From Symbiodinium natans (lineage: Eukaryota; Sar; Dinophyceae; Suessiales; Symbiodiniaceae): DNA of 64,000 nucleotides. Location of the stretch: NCBI GenBank assembly GCA_905221605.1, contig CAJNDS010002127.1:571149-635148 (forward strand). The letters are read 5' to 3'. Below, piece after piece: positions 21,320 to 31,183 of this stretch. Numbering within the stretch: the stretch's first letter is position 1; each line of letters opens with the position of its first letter. Below the pieces are notes generated by a model that was not told where the DNA came from, did no database searches, and saw only the letters and a program-made list of their open reading frames with translations. Both the position numbers and the translations under genes were made by a program.

Positions 21320-24300
21320 AAACCCTCAACCCTCAACCCTAAACCCTACACCCTAAGTCTTCCAAACTCGAAAGCCCCGGACGACATCTGTGGCCCTGTT
21401 AACAATGGAGTACGGTGGGAATGTGTGAAATTAGAGGGGGCTAGTATGAAGGGGAGGGGGTTCCTTCACGACCCCTACAGTTCCAAGCCCTAAAATCCAA
21501 GAACCCTAAAACCTTAACAGCTCTAAAGCCATCAAACCATCAAGCCCCAAAGCCCTAAACCCCAAAACCCTAAAGCCCTTAAACCCTCAAACCCCAAACC
21601 CCTCAAACCCTAAACCCTAAAACCCTGAAACCAAACCCTAAACCCTCAACACCCAAAATGAGACCACAGAATCCGTCGAGAAGGGAAGAAACACCCCCAA
21701 AACCCTAGAAACCCTAAACCCTCAACACCCCGATGACTGGGATGTTCTCCCTTATGCTAACAGTCCTTAACTGAGGACACCCTAAACCCTAGACCCTAAA
21801 CCCCAAACCCTAAACCCTAAACCCTAAACCCTAAACCCTAAACCCAAACCCTAAACCCTAAACCCCAAGTTCGTCTAAGAACATCCCCCACCCCCAATGA
21901 GGTCACCGAATTCGCCCAGAAGGGTCTCCGGGAGGCGCTCAAGAGTTTCGCAGACGTGGAGGCGGCTGGTGGCGCCGGGGCCTTGGGGTTTAGGGTTTAG
22001 GGTTCAGGGTTTAAGGGTTCATGGTTTGGGTGCATTCTGCGCGGAGCTTTGGGGGGGACCTCCGGCCTGACGTGGGCTACTAAACCCTGAGCCCTATAAC
22101 CCCGAAATCCTGAGCATTCCTGGAGCCCAAAAATCCCAAAGCCGTTAAGCCCTAAACCCTGAAATCCCTAAACCTTAAATTCCCAAATCCCTAAATCCCT
22201 ACACCTTAAACCCTAAGCCTTAAACCCGAAATCCATAATCCCTAAACCCGAAATCCTTGAACCCGAAGCCCTAATTCATCCTTAAATTCCTGAACGCTAA
22301 ACCCGAAACCCTAAACTTCAACTCCTAAATCCCTAAACCCGAAACCCTAAATCCCTAAGTCTTGCACCCAAAATCCCAAAATCCCAAAACCCGAAACCCT
22401 AAACCCTAAACCCGAAACCCTAAACCCTAAACCCTAAACCCTAAACCCTTTTAGGTCCTCAGTGCATCCCCGGTGGAAGCCGTGGAGGGCGAGGCGGGAT
22501 TCATGGGAGCCGAAGACACCCTCCAAGCACTCCAACCCACCCCCCCCCCCAAAAAAAAAAAAAAAAAAAAAACTAAGAGGTCTAGGGTTTAGGGTGTAGA
22601 GTTTAGGATGTAGGGTGTAGGGTTTAGGGTTTAGGGTGAAGCCCTTGAGGCCTTAGCCCAAGCAAGGCGAGACCTTAAGCCCGTCCCAAAGGTCCCGAAA
22701 CGCGCCAAGAAATCCTCAAAGCCATTCATCCCCCAGGACCAGCCCTTGAACCCTAAACCATGTAGGGTTTAGGGTTTGGGGTTTGGGGTTTGGGGTTTGG
22801 GGTTTGGGGTTTGGGGTTTAGGGAGAGTACTGGGCTCCGAATTTGTTTTGGGATGGGTTGTCGATATGGCGAACAGTTCTTGCGCAAGCCTAAATCCAAA
22901 CCCTCACCCCCTCTACCCCAAGACCCAAAGCTCTAAGCCCAAAACCCTGAACCCTAAGCCCGAAAGCAGAGTTAAATTCAGACATAAGGTTGGCATCCTC
23001 TGTGAGCATTCTTGGGCAAGAGACCGGAAACACCCAATTTCCCCGGAGAGTGGCAGGATAAGAGGCTGAAGAGGGGGGGGAGATGGGGAGTCGAGTTTAG
23101 GGTTTAGGGTTGAGGGTGTAGGGTTTGGGGTTTATGAGGTCTAGGAGGTCTAGAAGGTCAGGAGGTTTAGGAGGTTCAGGGGTTTGGGGTTTATGAGGTT
23201 CAGGAGGCTCAAGAGGACTAAAGGAGGGACCCTAATCAGGAGCTTAGGGGTTATTTGGAGGTTACCTAGGGGCTACTTAGGTATGAAGGGACTATACTAC
23301 GTATATATATATATATATATCTGCATATGTATACATGTATATATACATATATATATATAGAGTTATATATATATATATGCATATGTATACATGTATATAT
23401 ATATATATATAGTAGGTTATGTAGGGGAATACGACGAAGGGTCCCTTCTGGGGGCCCCTCCTTCTACCCTGGCAGGCCTCCAAGCCCGTCATACGTGGCA
23501 AGATGCGCCACATCTTCGATCTCAACTTTCAGGCCTTTAGGGTTTAGGGTTTAGGGTTTAGGGCTTGGGGTTTAGGGTTTAGGGTTTTGAAGCCCGAAGC
23601 CCTCAACCCCTAAAAATCCCTAAGCCCTAAAAATCCCTGAGCCCTAAAAATCCCTAACCCTAAACCCAAAACCCTAAACCCCTAAACCCTAAACCCTAAA
23701 CCCTAAAACCTCACCCTAGACCTTAAATCCTATACCCTAAACCCTAAACCCAGCTGCTGGCGAAGGTGAAGTTCGAGTTCAAATGGATGGACTCGTCAGG
23801 CAGAGCGAGTTGTTGTAGGGTTTGGATTTTCCTGTTTGGGGTTTCGGGTTTAGCGTTTAGGATTTCGGGTTCAGGGTTTCGGGCTCAGGGTTTGGTGTTT
23901 GGGGTTTGGGGCTTAGGGTGCTCGACCTAGATCCGGAGCCCCTAAACCCTAAACCCTAAACCCTAAACCCTAAACCCTAAACCCTAAACCCTAAACCCTA
24001 AACCCTAAACCCTAAACCCTAAACCCCTAAAGCAACCTGGCAGCGTGATAGGCCAGCGGAAGGCTGAGGGCAAGATTGCCATCAGCGACTTCACGAATGA
24101 CACTTTCGCGGAAGGTGCCAGCGGGTGGTGGGCTGTTTTGCAACGAAACCGCTTAAGGTTTGGGGTTTAGGGTTTAGGGTTTAGGGTTTAGGGTTTAGGG
24201 TTTAGGGTGTAGGGTTTCGATCATGGTACCTGCCTGTGGACGCATCTAAGAGCTCGCATGCAGGGAAAGGGGTACCCAAGGTGAGCTTTCTCTCCTCCTC

Positions 24301-25366
24301 CCCTTTAAGCCCTAAGCCCTAAGCCCTAAGCCCTTAGCCCTAAACCCTAAACCCTAAACCCTAAACCCTAAGCCCTAAACCCTAAACCCTAAACCCCAAA
24401 ACCCTAAACCCTGATGCAGGTGTCCTTGCGGAGCCCAATGTGGACTTAAGCTTCCGGGAGGCCGCCAGCGGGTGGGCAGGGTTTAGGGTTTAGGGTTTAG
24501 GGTTTAGGGTTTAGGTTTTAGGGTTTAGGGTTTAGGGTTCAGGGTTTAGGGTTTAGGATTTACGGTTTCGGGTTTAGGGCTAGGGGTTAGGGTTCGGGGT
24601 TTAGGGTTTAGGGTCTGGGGTTTAGGGTTTAGGGTTTAGGGTTAGGGGGGGATAAGGTGTAAACAGCTCGAGATCGAAAAATGGTTCAGTGATGGTTTTC
24701 GGGCTTTTTCGATTGATGAGGGTTGTATGGTTCAGGGTAAAATATCCTAAACCCTAAACGCTAAACCCTAAACCCTAAACCCCAAACCCCAAAACCCTAA
24801 ACCCTAAACCCTCAGACCCTCAAACCCTGAAACCCTCAACCTGGGCAGGCTCGGCTTCTGGAAGTCTCTCGGCGACAGGTGCGGGCCTCAGGATCCCTTG
24901 TGCGCGAGTGAAGCCTAGGGTTAAACCCTAAACCCTAAACCCGAAACCCGAAACCCGAAACCCGAAACCCTAAACCCTAAACCCTAAACCCTAAACCCTA
25001 AACCCTAAACCCTAAACCCTAAACCCCTTTTGGGTGGAGGGTGGAAGGGCGAGCGGCGCCAGGCCGTCGAGGCGGCCTTGGGAAACTCGTGGCCGCCGAA
25101 GCCGGGCACGCTGTTGGCGCAGGCGCCTCCAAGTCACGAAGGAACCTCAAGGCTCGAAACCCTAGACCCTAAACCCTAAACCCTAAGCCCTAAACCCTAG
25201 CCCTAAACCCTAAACCCTAAATCCGAAACCCTAAATCCCCAAAACCCTAGTTCTGAACCCTACCTTAAACCCTGAGCTCCTTGAAGCTCCCTCTGGTCGC
25301 CCTGAAGTTTTGCAGGTTGGCGAGCAGATGAAGAGTTGGAGCCAGGATTTTGAGAAAGCTACTTGA
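17734..25366 (+). CDS. Gene A: MYND zinc finger plus Aha1 N-terminal-like (Hsp90 co-chaperone) protein, introns of telomere-like repeats
   Basis: Resolved exons: 17734-17765, 17946-17999, 18495-18548, 19144-19182, 19348/9-19429, 19654-19745, 19846-19888, 20080-~20121, 21189-21229, 21902-~21967, 23476-23532, 23766-23804, 24063-24114, 24420-24460, 24849-24878, 25048-25122, 25277-25366 (TGA). Exons 3-5 spell a MYND finger: CHNC, then RCGVC, then YCSPACQKDDWSFHKRVC. A linker with YRHREWKPTEEPKK follows. WNAAGTWEEKD joined to VTEFAQKGL, then GKMRHIFDLNFQ joined to VKFEFKWMDSSGR and EGKIAISDF, match the N-terminal domain of Aha1, which stimulates Hsp90 ATPase. Splice types are GT-AG (4), GC-AG (7) and GA-AG (3); the joins keep phase except a one-base uncertainty at 19348. 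Exons between 20121 and 21189 and between 21967 and 23476 (candidates near 20241, 20408, 22462, 22640), and the start codon, are unresolved. The last stop is followed by repeat-free DNA, consistent with a 3' end. Confidence 0.75.
20516..20790 (+). repeat. CCCTATAAA nonamer array inside gene A intron
   Basis: About 30 copies of CCCTATAAA, with a few CCCTGTAAA and CCCTATAAG variants, form a 9-nt period. This differs from the 7-nt period of the surrounding arrays and probably derives from it by a 2-base insertion that was then amplified. Confidence 0.95.
21052..21168. mobile_element. Fold-back element with CTGGTTCTT termini
   Basis: The left end CTGGTTCTTAGTACGGAATG pairs with the reverse complement of the right end (CTGGTTCTTTCTAGGGAATG), followed by AGGG in both. 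The middle contains three telomere-like units. It lies in an intron of gene A immediately before the Aha1 exon at 21189. Confidence 0.7.
22538..22571 (+). repeat. Poly(C) followed by poly(A) tract
   Basis: About ten C are followed by about twenty A inside gene A. Similar C-then-A junctions recur at 31599-31630, 34369-34390, 46849-46864, 50909-50936 and 53405-53425. G-runs, the same structure on the other strand or alone, occur at about 28472-28495, 32469-32484 and 45999-46017, with another C-run at 33565-33580. Confidence 0.9.
23296..23412. repeat. (TA)n-rich microsatellite with ATGTATACATGTAT palindromes
   Basis: Two near-copies of a TA-rich block containing GCATATGTATACATGTATAT are arranged in tandem. 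They lie within a gene A intron, just before the exon at 23476. ORFs on both strands here are translations of the repeat. Confidence 0.9.
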
Positions 25367-26253
25367 GGATCAATCACGGCAGGCTGCAACAAAGCCTGCT
25401 AGATAATTCATGGACCATGGGAACGCTAGCTCGGCTGCCTGTGAGGTTGCTCTTGCACGAACAGGGCATGGCTCCTGGTGGCCAAGCCAAGCTGGTTTCT
25501 GCTGTACAGCGGGCGTGTGGGAAGAGGTTGTCTCAGGACGGTCTCCAGCTGTGTGGCTGATTTTCCAGGGCGTAGGAATCGTGCGCCGCACGCAGCCACA
25601 CCCTGCTGGGATACAAAAACATATACAGCGCCGCGCCGTGCTGGATGGATGATAAACACAAGCCTGCGGCGTGTGGCGGGACAGCGAGCAATAGCGAGCA
25701 TACCCTGCACCGGACTGTAGGAAATATCCAACATACCCCTTGGGCATACCGGGCAGCGGGCATACCCTTTTTCAAAGAGTTTCGAGGTACGTGAAAATCC
25801 TCCCCTTTAGGCCGTGTTGACTCCCTTATATGACTTGTATGGTCCTTTTTGAGGTAAGGGGGTACGGGGTTGGGGTACATTGAAGTATTCTTAGATGGAT
25901 GGAAAGAACATCACCCTGGGTGGGAGACAGGCGGCCCTGGGCTTCGGATCATTCATAGCCGGAACTGTGCAACAGCTCGTATCGATTATTATTACTATTA
26001 TTATTCTTATTCTTATTCTTATTCTTATTCTTATTATGATTCTTATTATGATTCTTCTTCTTCTTATTATTACTATTATTATTATTATCATTATTATTGT
26101 TACTATTATTATTATTATCATCATTATTATAAAAATTATTATTACTATTTTTGGTCTGGTGGGGGAGGGGAAACGACCCGATGGCTTTCGCTGTAGCACT
26201 CGACGTGACCTCGAGCCATTTAGGAGGATGGACTCTAGAGATAAGAGCAGCGG
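25367..26253 (+). other. Gene A 3' region with trinucleotide microsatellite; no further gene seen
   Basis: Telomere-like repeats are absent for about 1.4 kb after the gene A stop. From 25981 to 26150 there is a degenerate (TTA/TTC)n tract. Four overlapping ORFs at 25363-25880 on both strands show no domain and are not called. Confidence 0.5.
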
Positions 26254-29070
26254 ATGCGCTATGATAGATCGTTGAAGCCAGCTGGGTTCACCGGAGCCTG
26301 CGGCGACGTACCCCAAGCGTTTCAGGCGTTTGGGCTTCTAAGATTTTTGGGGTTGCAGGGGAGGACCTTGCTCCTAGAGCTTGTCCGAGCATGTTGCGCA
26401 CTCCTTGAGCCTGTTTCGTGGCCGCGCAGCCTCCGAAGCCTCCCAAAGCCTAAGCCCCGCGGCCACGTGTCCGCTCGCCAGCCTGCCAGCCTCATGAACG
26501 TCCCCTTCGAGGGAGAGGAGGAGGGGAGTCCCCTAAACCGTGGGGTTTTTTCCCCAGAGGCGAACGGTCCTTAGTAGGGATTCTAGTAACCCCCGATTAC
26601 AGTCCCCATTAAGGACTGTGAGCATACGGGGGAACATCCCAACCTTAGCATTAACCCTGAAACTGAACATTCCAACCTTTCAACCCAGAACCCTGAATCC
26701 TACAGCCCTGAGCCCGCGTGAGCCCCTCCAAAACTCTAGAGGCTCAGCCTGGAACCGCTTGGCCCCTCACAGCGCGGGGATTCGGGTTTAGGGTTTAAGG
26801 TTTAGTGTTGAGGGTTTGGAGCTTAGCGCTTTGGGGGAATGGGATTGGGCTCCCTGCCCGAAAACTGAGGTTTCTGGGTTTCAGGTGGTTCAGGTTTAGG
26901 GCCTAACCCCAAACCCGAAGCCCCACACCCCAAGCCCAAAACCCTAAACCTTGGGGTTTCGGGAGTTCGGGGAGGGGTTGCCTGACCTGTACTTGAAGGT
27001 TCACTGGTAGCTATAGGAAAGCCACATAGGCATACAAACGCTTCTAACCATCGCTGCTTATCCTACGCCCGAAGCCCTCCTTTGCCCATCCCTCAACCCT
27101 AAACCCTAAACCCTAAACCCTAAACCCTAAACCCTAAACCCTAAACCCTAAACCCTAAACCCTAAACCCTAAACCCTAAACCCTAAACCCTAAACCCTAA
27201 ACCCTAAACCCTAAACCCTAAACCCTAAACTCAAGCTCAGCTACATACCACGAACCCGCCAGTCGTGTGCCCCCGTCTTGTATGAGGAGGAGCCGCGAAA
27301 GCCGAAGGCGCCAAAGCCTGTGGAGTTTCAGGTGGCCCATCTCCAGGCGCGCGCCCGGGTTTAGGGTTTAGGGTTTGGGGTTTAGGGTTTGGGGTTTAGG
27401 GGTTGGGGTTTAGGGTGTAGGGTTTAGGGTTTAGGGTTAAGGGTTTAGGGTGTAGGGTTTAGGGTTTGGGGTTCCGGGTTTGGGGTTTTGGGTTTGGGGC
27501 TTGGGTGGGTTTATTCGGGTCTGGGGTCGGCTAGTCTAGCAGGTTCCCAGGGTTGTTCAGGGAACAGGTTCAAGCGGGGTATGAACCCGAAGACTCCCCA
27601 CTACTCCCTAAGGCTCCCTAAGCTTCCCTCAGGTCCCTAGCTACCCCCCATGAGCCCCCCTCCCTTAATGACCCTATGTATAAAGGCATTCTGTTTTTCG
27701 TTCTTGCTGCTCGGTCCGCGGCGGCCCGGCGGGATCTTCGGAATCCCTTTCAGCAAACTGCGCAGGTGCTTTCGCCCTGAATAAGAGGGGCCGCCTTATA
27801 ACTAGGACCCGAAAAGGGACCGTATTTTGTCGAGAAGTGACTATGTGTACTGGATTGTGCATGACACCCCTCTTGATAAGCCGCTAGCAGCTCAGGATCC
27901 CTATACCCTAAACCCCAAAAAACACCCTATAAACCCTGTAAACCCTGTAAACCCTAAACCCCAAACCCCAAACCCTAAACCCTAAACCCTAAACCCTAAA
28001 CCCCAAACCCCAATCCCTAAAACCTAAAACCTAAACCCTAAACCCTAAACCCTAAACCCTAAACCCTAAACCCTAAACCCTAAACCCTAAACCCTAAACA
28101 AACCCTAAGCCGCAGAACGCACCCGCTGCACTCGCTTGGCACAGGCGGCCCCTGAGCCGCGGGCTCAGGGAAGTTGCGGAGTTTCGGAGATTCTTGGAGC
28201 TTCCTGCTTCATGTTTGGGGTTTAGGGTTTAGGGTTTAGGTTTAGGGTTTAGGGTTTAGGGTTTAGGGTTTGGGGTTTAGGGTTTAGGGTTTAGGGTTTG
28301 GTCTGTTCGGAGCTTTAGGCTGAGTGACTTACGGGTGGGGGGGTGTACCCTCAACCCTAAACCCTAAGCCCTAAACCCAACTGCCCTAGGTGAGGACGCC
28401 TTGGGAGCCCTCGGCTGACTTTGCAGAGTCCTCGGGAGTTTGTGGATTTTTTTGGTTTCTCCCAGGGGTGCGGGGGGGGGGGGGGGGGGGGGGGGAGGGG
28501 GGTGAAGAGTACCCCATAAACTGAACTTTAGCCCCTCTAAGCCCTAAAATCCCGAAACCCTGAACCTTAAACCCGAACAACCCGAAACCCTGAACCCTAG
28601 ACCTTATTGTTTGGGCCTTGGCTTTCTGCACTCAGGCGCGGGATTGCAGACCGGGTTTAGGGTTTAGGGTTTAGGGTTTAGGGTTTAGGGTTTAGGGTTT
28701 AGGGATCTAAGCCCTCTGCCTGCTTCAGCCGGAGGGAATCTCAGCGCGACTGTCTCTTGAATCGCTCCTGAGCTCCCAGGCCTTGCATGTTTGCAGCAGA
28801 CATTGGCGAAGACGAAGAGAGGTACGGTTCCGGGATGTTCTAACCTTTGTGGTACTTTACTGTAACTTTAGATCCTTACCTTTTCTTGGGTTTATTGGGT
28901 TTCTTATTAAGGCAGCTGAGAGTTTAATTTATAGCTACCCTCCTGAGTGCAGCCAAGTAACAGTCCTTAATAGGGATTCTAATAGGGGGTACGATCGTCC
29001 GCTGTATAAGGTCATGGCCGCCTCGGACAGGAAGCTCTCCGTGGTGGAGGATTCCTACGGGGTTTAGGTT
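26254..29070 (+). other. Exon-like islands of an unassigned gene between arrays
   Basis: Islands that stay open on the plus strand and end at plausible donors include about 26494-26530 (starts ATG, reads MNVPFEGEEEG), about 27285-27345 (EEEPRKPKAPKPVEFQ before a GTGGCC donor), about 28142-28200 (AAPEPRAQGSCGVSEILG), 28795-28821 (GEDEER region before GTACGG) and about 29000-29060 (ASDRKLSVVEDSYG). I could not join them in phase and recognise no domain. Fold-back copies at 26566-26642 and 28960-28992 interrupt the stretch. Confidence 0.3.
26566..26642. mobile_element. Fold-back family 1 element, both arms in part
   Basis: It starts with GGTCCTTAGTAGGGATTCTA and ends CATACGGGGGAACATCCCAA. The internal arms GGGATTCTAGTAACCCCC and AGTCCCCATTAAGGACTG match the copy at 42287-42365 in order. 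Confidence 0.75.
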
Positions 29071-29321
29071 GGAGTTTAGGGTTTAGGGTTTAGGGTTTAG
29101 GGTTTCGGCTGCACTGCAAGGGGTATTGAGAAGGTCGTTTTTGTCGATCCCCAGCTGCTGCTTGATTTGTAGGGGTTTCTGGTTTAGGGCTTGAGCTTCT
29201 TCTTCTTGTTTTAAGTCTTTCATCCCATGTACAAATCGGCAGCCTTTTGGAAGCTTACGATGCTAGCGCCTAGCTACAGCAAGAGCCGCACACTCCTTGT
29301 GATCCGGTGGACGAACCAAGC

Positions 29322-30884
29322 ATGTTCAATGTCCTTCTTGCGATCCTGCTTGTTCAAGCTGCGGCGAATGGACAGCACTGCGGAACAGAAGGTTGTGCTG
29401 CCAAAGACCACACGCTGCTCTCAGTGCGTACATCACTCCATCGTTCTAGCGTGCCCAAGTCGCCACAGGTGAAGGGAGCTGGAGAGACGTTAGAACATGC
29501 GTGGCCGGAGGTTGAAGAGGTGTGCGGCAATCCTGATGGTCAAGCGCCAGACCAGGACGCCGAAGAGCTCCTGCAAACAGAGTTGTCAGAGGCAGACCAA
29601 GGTCCTTACACCCAATTCCAGATGCAGGTGTCCATAGAATGGTGCACGAACGGCTGTCATCAAAGTCACGACCCGCCACATTGCGTGACCAACTACTCTG
29701 CAATCAAGGCGCGGGCGGTGAGCTCCACGCAAAGTCGATTTTCACCTTGGTTTCGTGAGTATGGACCGCAGTCAGGTCACTCGGATCCTAAACCCTAAAC
29801 CCTACTGTAAACCCTAAACCCTAAACCCTAAACCCTAAACTCTAAACCCTAAACCCCAAACCGCAGTTGTTTGAGCTTCCCTGCGCTCAGCACAAGCCAA
29901 TATGAGGCTCCCCTGGGATTGTGTTGGCTGTCTGTAGCGGTGGTGCGCGTTCATTTCCAGGTTGGGTGTAGCCTTCGTGCATTTCATCTCTTTCCTCGCC
30001 GGCGGCGAGACGTGATCCCACCCTAAAAACGTTCCACGAACATGAAATGCCGCACTTCTAAGATCTGGGGTTCACTCATGACCTCCTTGGTACCAAAAAC
30101 CCCAAAAACATGATTCACGGGGCTTGTGTTCTTCTTTGTGACCTTGTGTGTCTGAATGCATATCCCTGTGCGTCTCTGTGTGTCTTTGGGTGGTAACTAC
30201 TGGCTGCTCGTACACCGTAAGATATGGCAAAAATGCCCGGTGAACTGTGGCAGTGTGTAAGTATCCGAGCAGAAGAAGCGACAGCGGTAAGTGGCGCGTC
30301 TCACATTCATCGCAGCAGCGCCACACCATTCCCCAGATCCTTACACACTGCTACAGTTCGCAGGCGTTCTTACCTGCGTTGATGCTGCTGACCCTCCCCC
30401 TACTTACTGCGTAATTGGTTCAACAAGATTTCACCCAAATGCCGACAACTTCGATCACAAGGATGATGCGTTAGGGTCGCTACTGCATGTAGTAGTTTGC
30501 TACTGCCCGTTTGTTTCCAGTTTTCGCTGAGGTGATTGCCGTCATTGGGATGGTTCCGGTGGCTGGTTTGCTTCTCAGCATACATCCACCTTTGTCGAGG
30601 TTATTGCCTCTCCACAGGGAATAACTTGGGACAACTTTGATGCCATTGAGCTGGAGACCGAGACGGATGACGCTGGTGCTCTCGACTTTGTCAAGCTTCG
30701 AGCGCACGCGACCTGCGTCGCCGGCGTGTGCGACCCCAAGCCCAACTGGCAAGGGGATTGGGGTGTCCCAAATGGCGGGTGGTACTGCTTGTCCACAGAT
30801 CCGAATGACAAGCTCGGATACAAAGCTTGCAGGCGCAGACTTCGATTCTACAAAGATGGCAGGGTTGTATACTGGAATTGGTGA
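29322..30884 (+). CDS. Gene B: secreted Cys-containing protein, spliced
   Basis: Exon 1 (29322-29717) starts at ATG with a signal peptide (MFNVLLAILLVQAAANG). A Cys/His/acidic region follows (CGTEGCAAKDHTLLS, later WCTNGCHQSHDPPHC), and the exon ends at a GTGAGC donor. A later exon, about 30364-30467, reads VLTCVDAADPPPTYCVIG and ends HKDD at a GC donor. It joins in phase across 30468-30617 to the last exon (30618-30884), which reads GITWDNFDAIELE and, through four Cys, GWYCLSTDPNDKLGYKAC, ending VVYWNW-stop at 30882-30884. The piece between 29717 and 30364 does not join in phase directly, so at least one exon there is missing from the model. CCCTAAA repeats (29786-29862) lie in the first intron. 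No family recognised; an extracellular or vacuolar role is inferred from the signal peptide only. Confidence 0.6.
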
Positions 30885-31183
30885 GGCACAGTGGCCAATG
30901 CAACCTTCAATGCTGTCTGCTCGTCCTGATGTATAGCCTGATGATATGGCCTAATGGCGTACTGGCAGTCGTTTACAATAAACGGCTCCAGAATCTTTGT
31001 GTTTCTGTGTTGGCTAAATGGCCCAGCTGAAGTTTTCAATCAGCACGTTTCAAAGTGGATTCTCTCTCCCAGGGCCCAGCCCATGTTACCTCCCTAAACC
31101 CCAACCTCCAAACCCCAAACCCTAAACCCTAAACCCTAAGCATTGTCGCTAGACATGGGCTCGACCCTGGCTCCTCCTTACAG

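Noticed and set aside
25891-26316. Ile/Tyr/Ser-rich ORFs on both strands
   Set aside because: Translations of the trinucleotide microsatellite, with no stable unique part.
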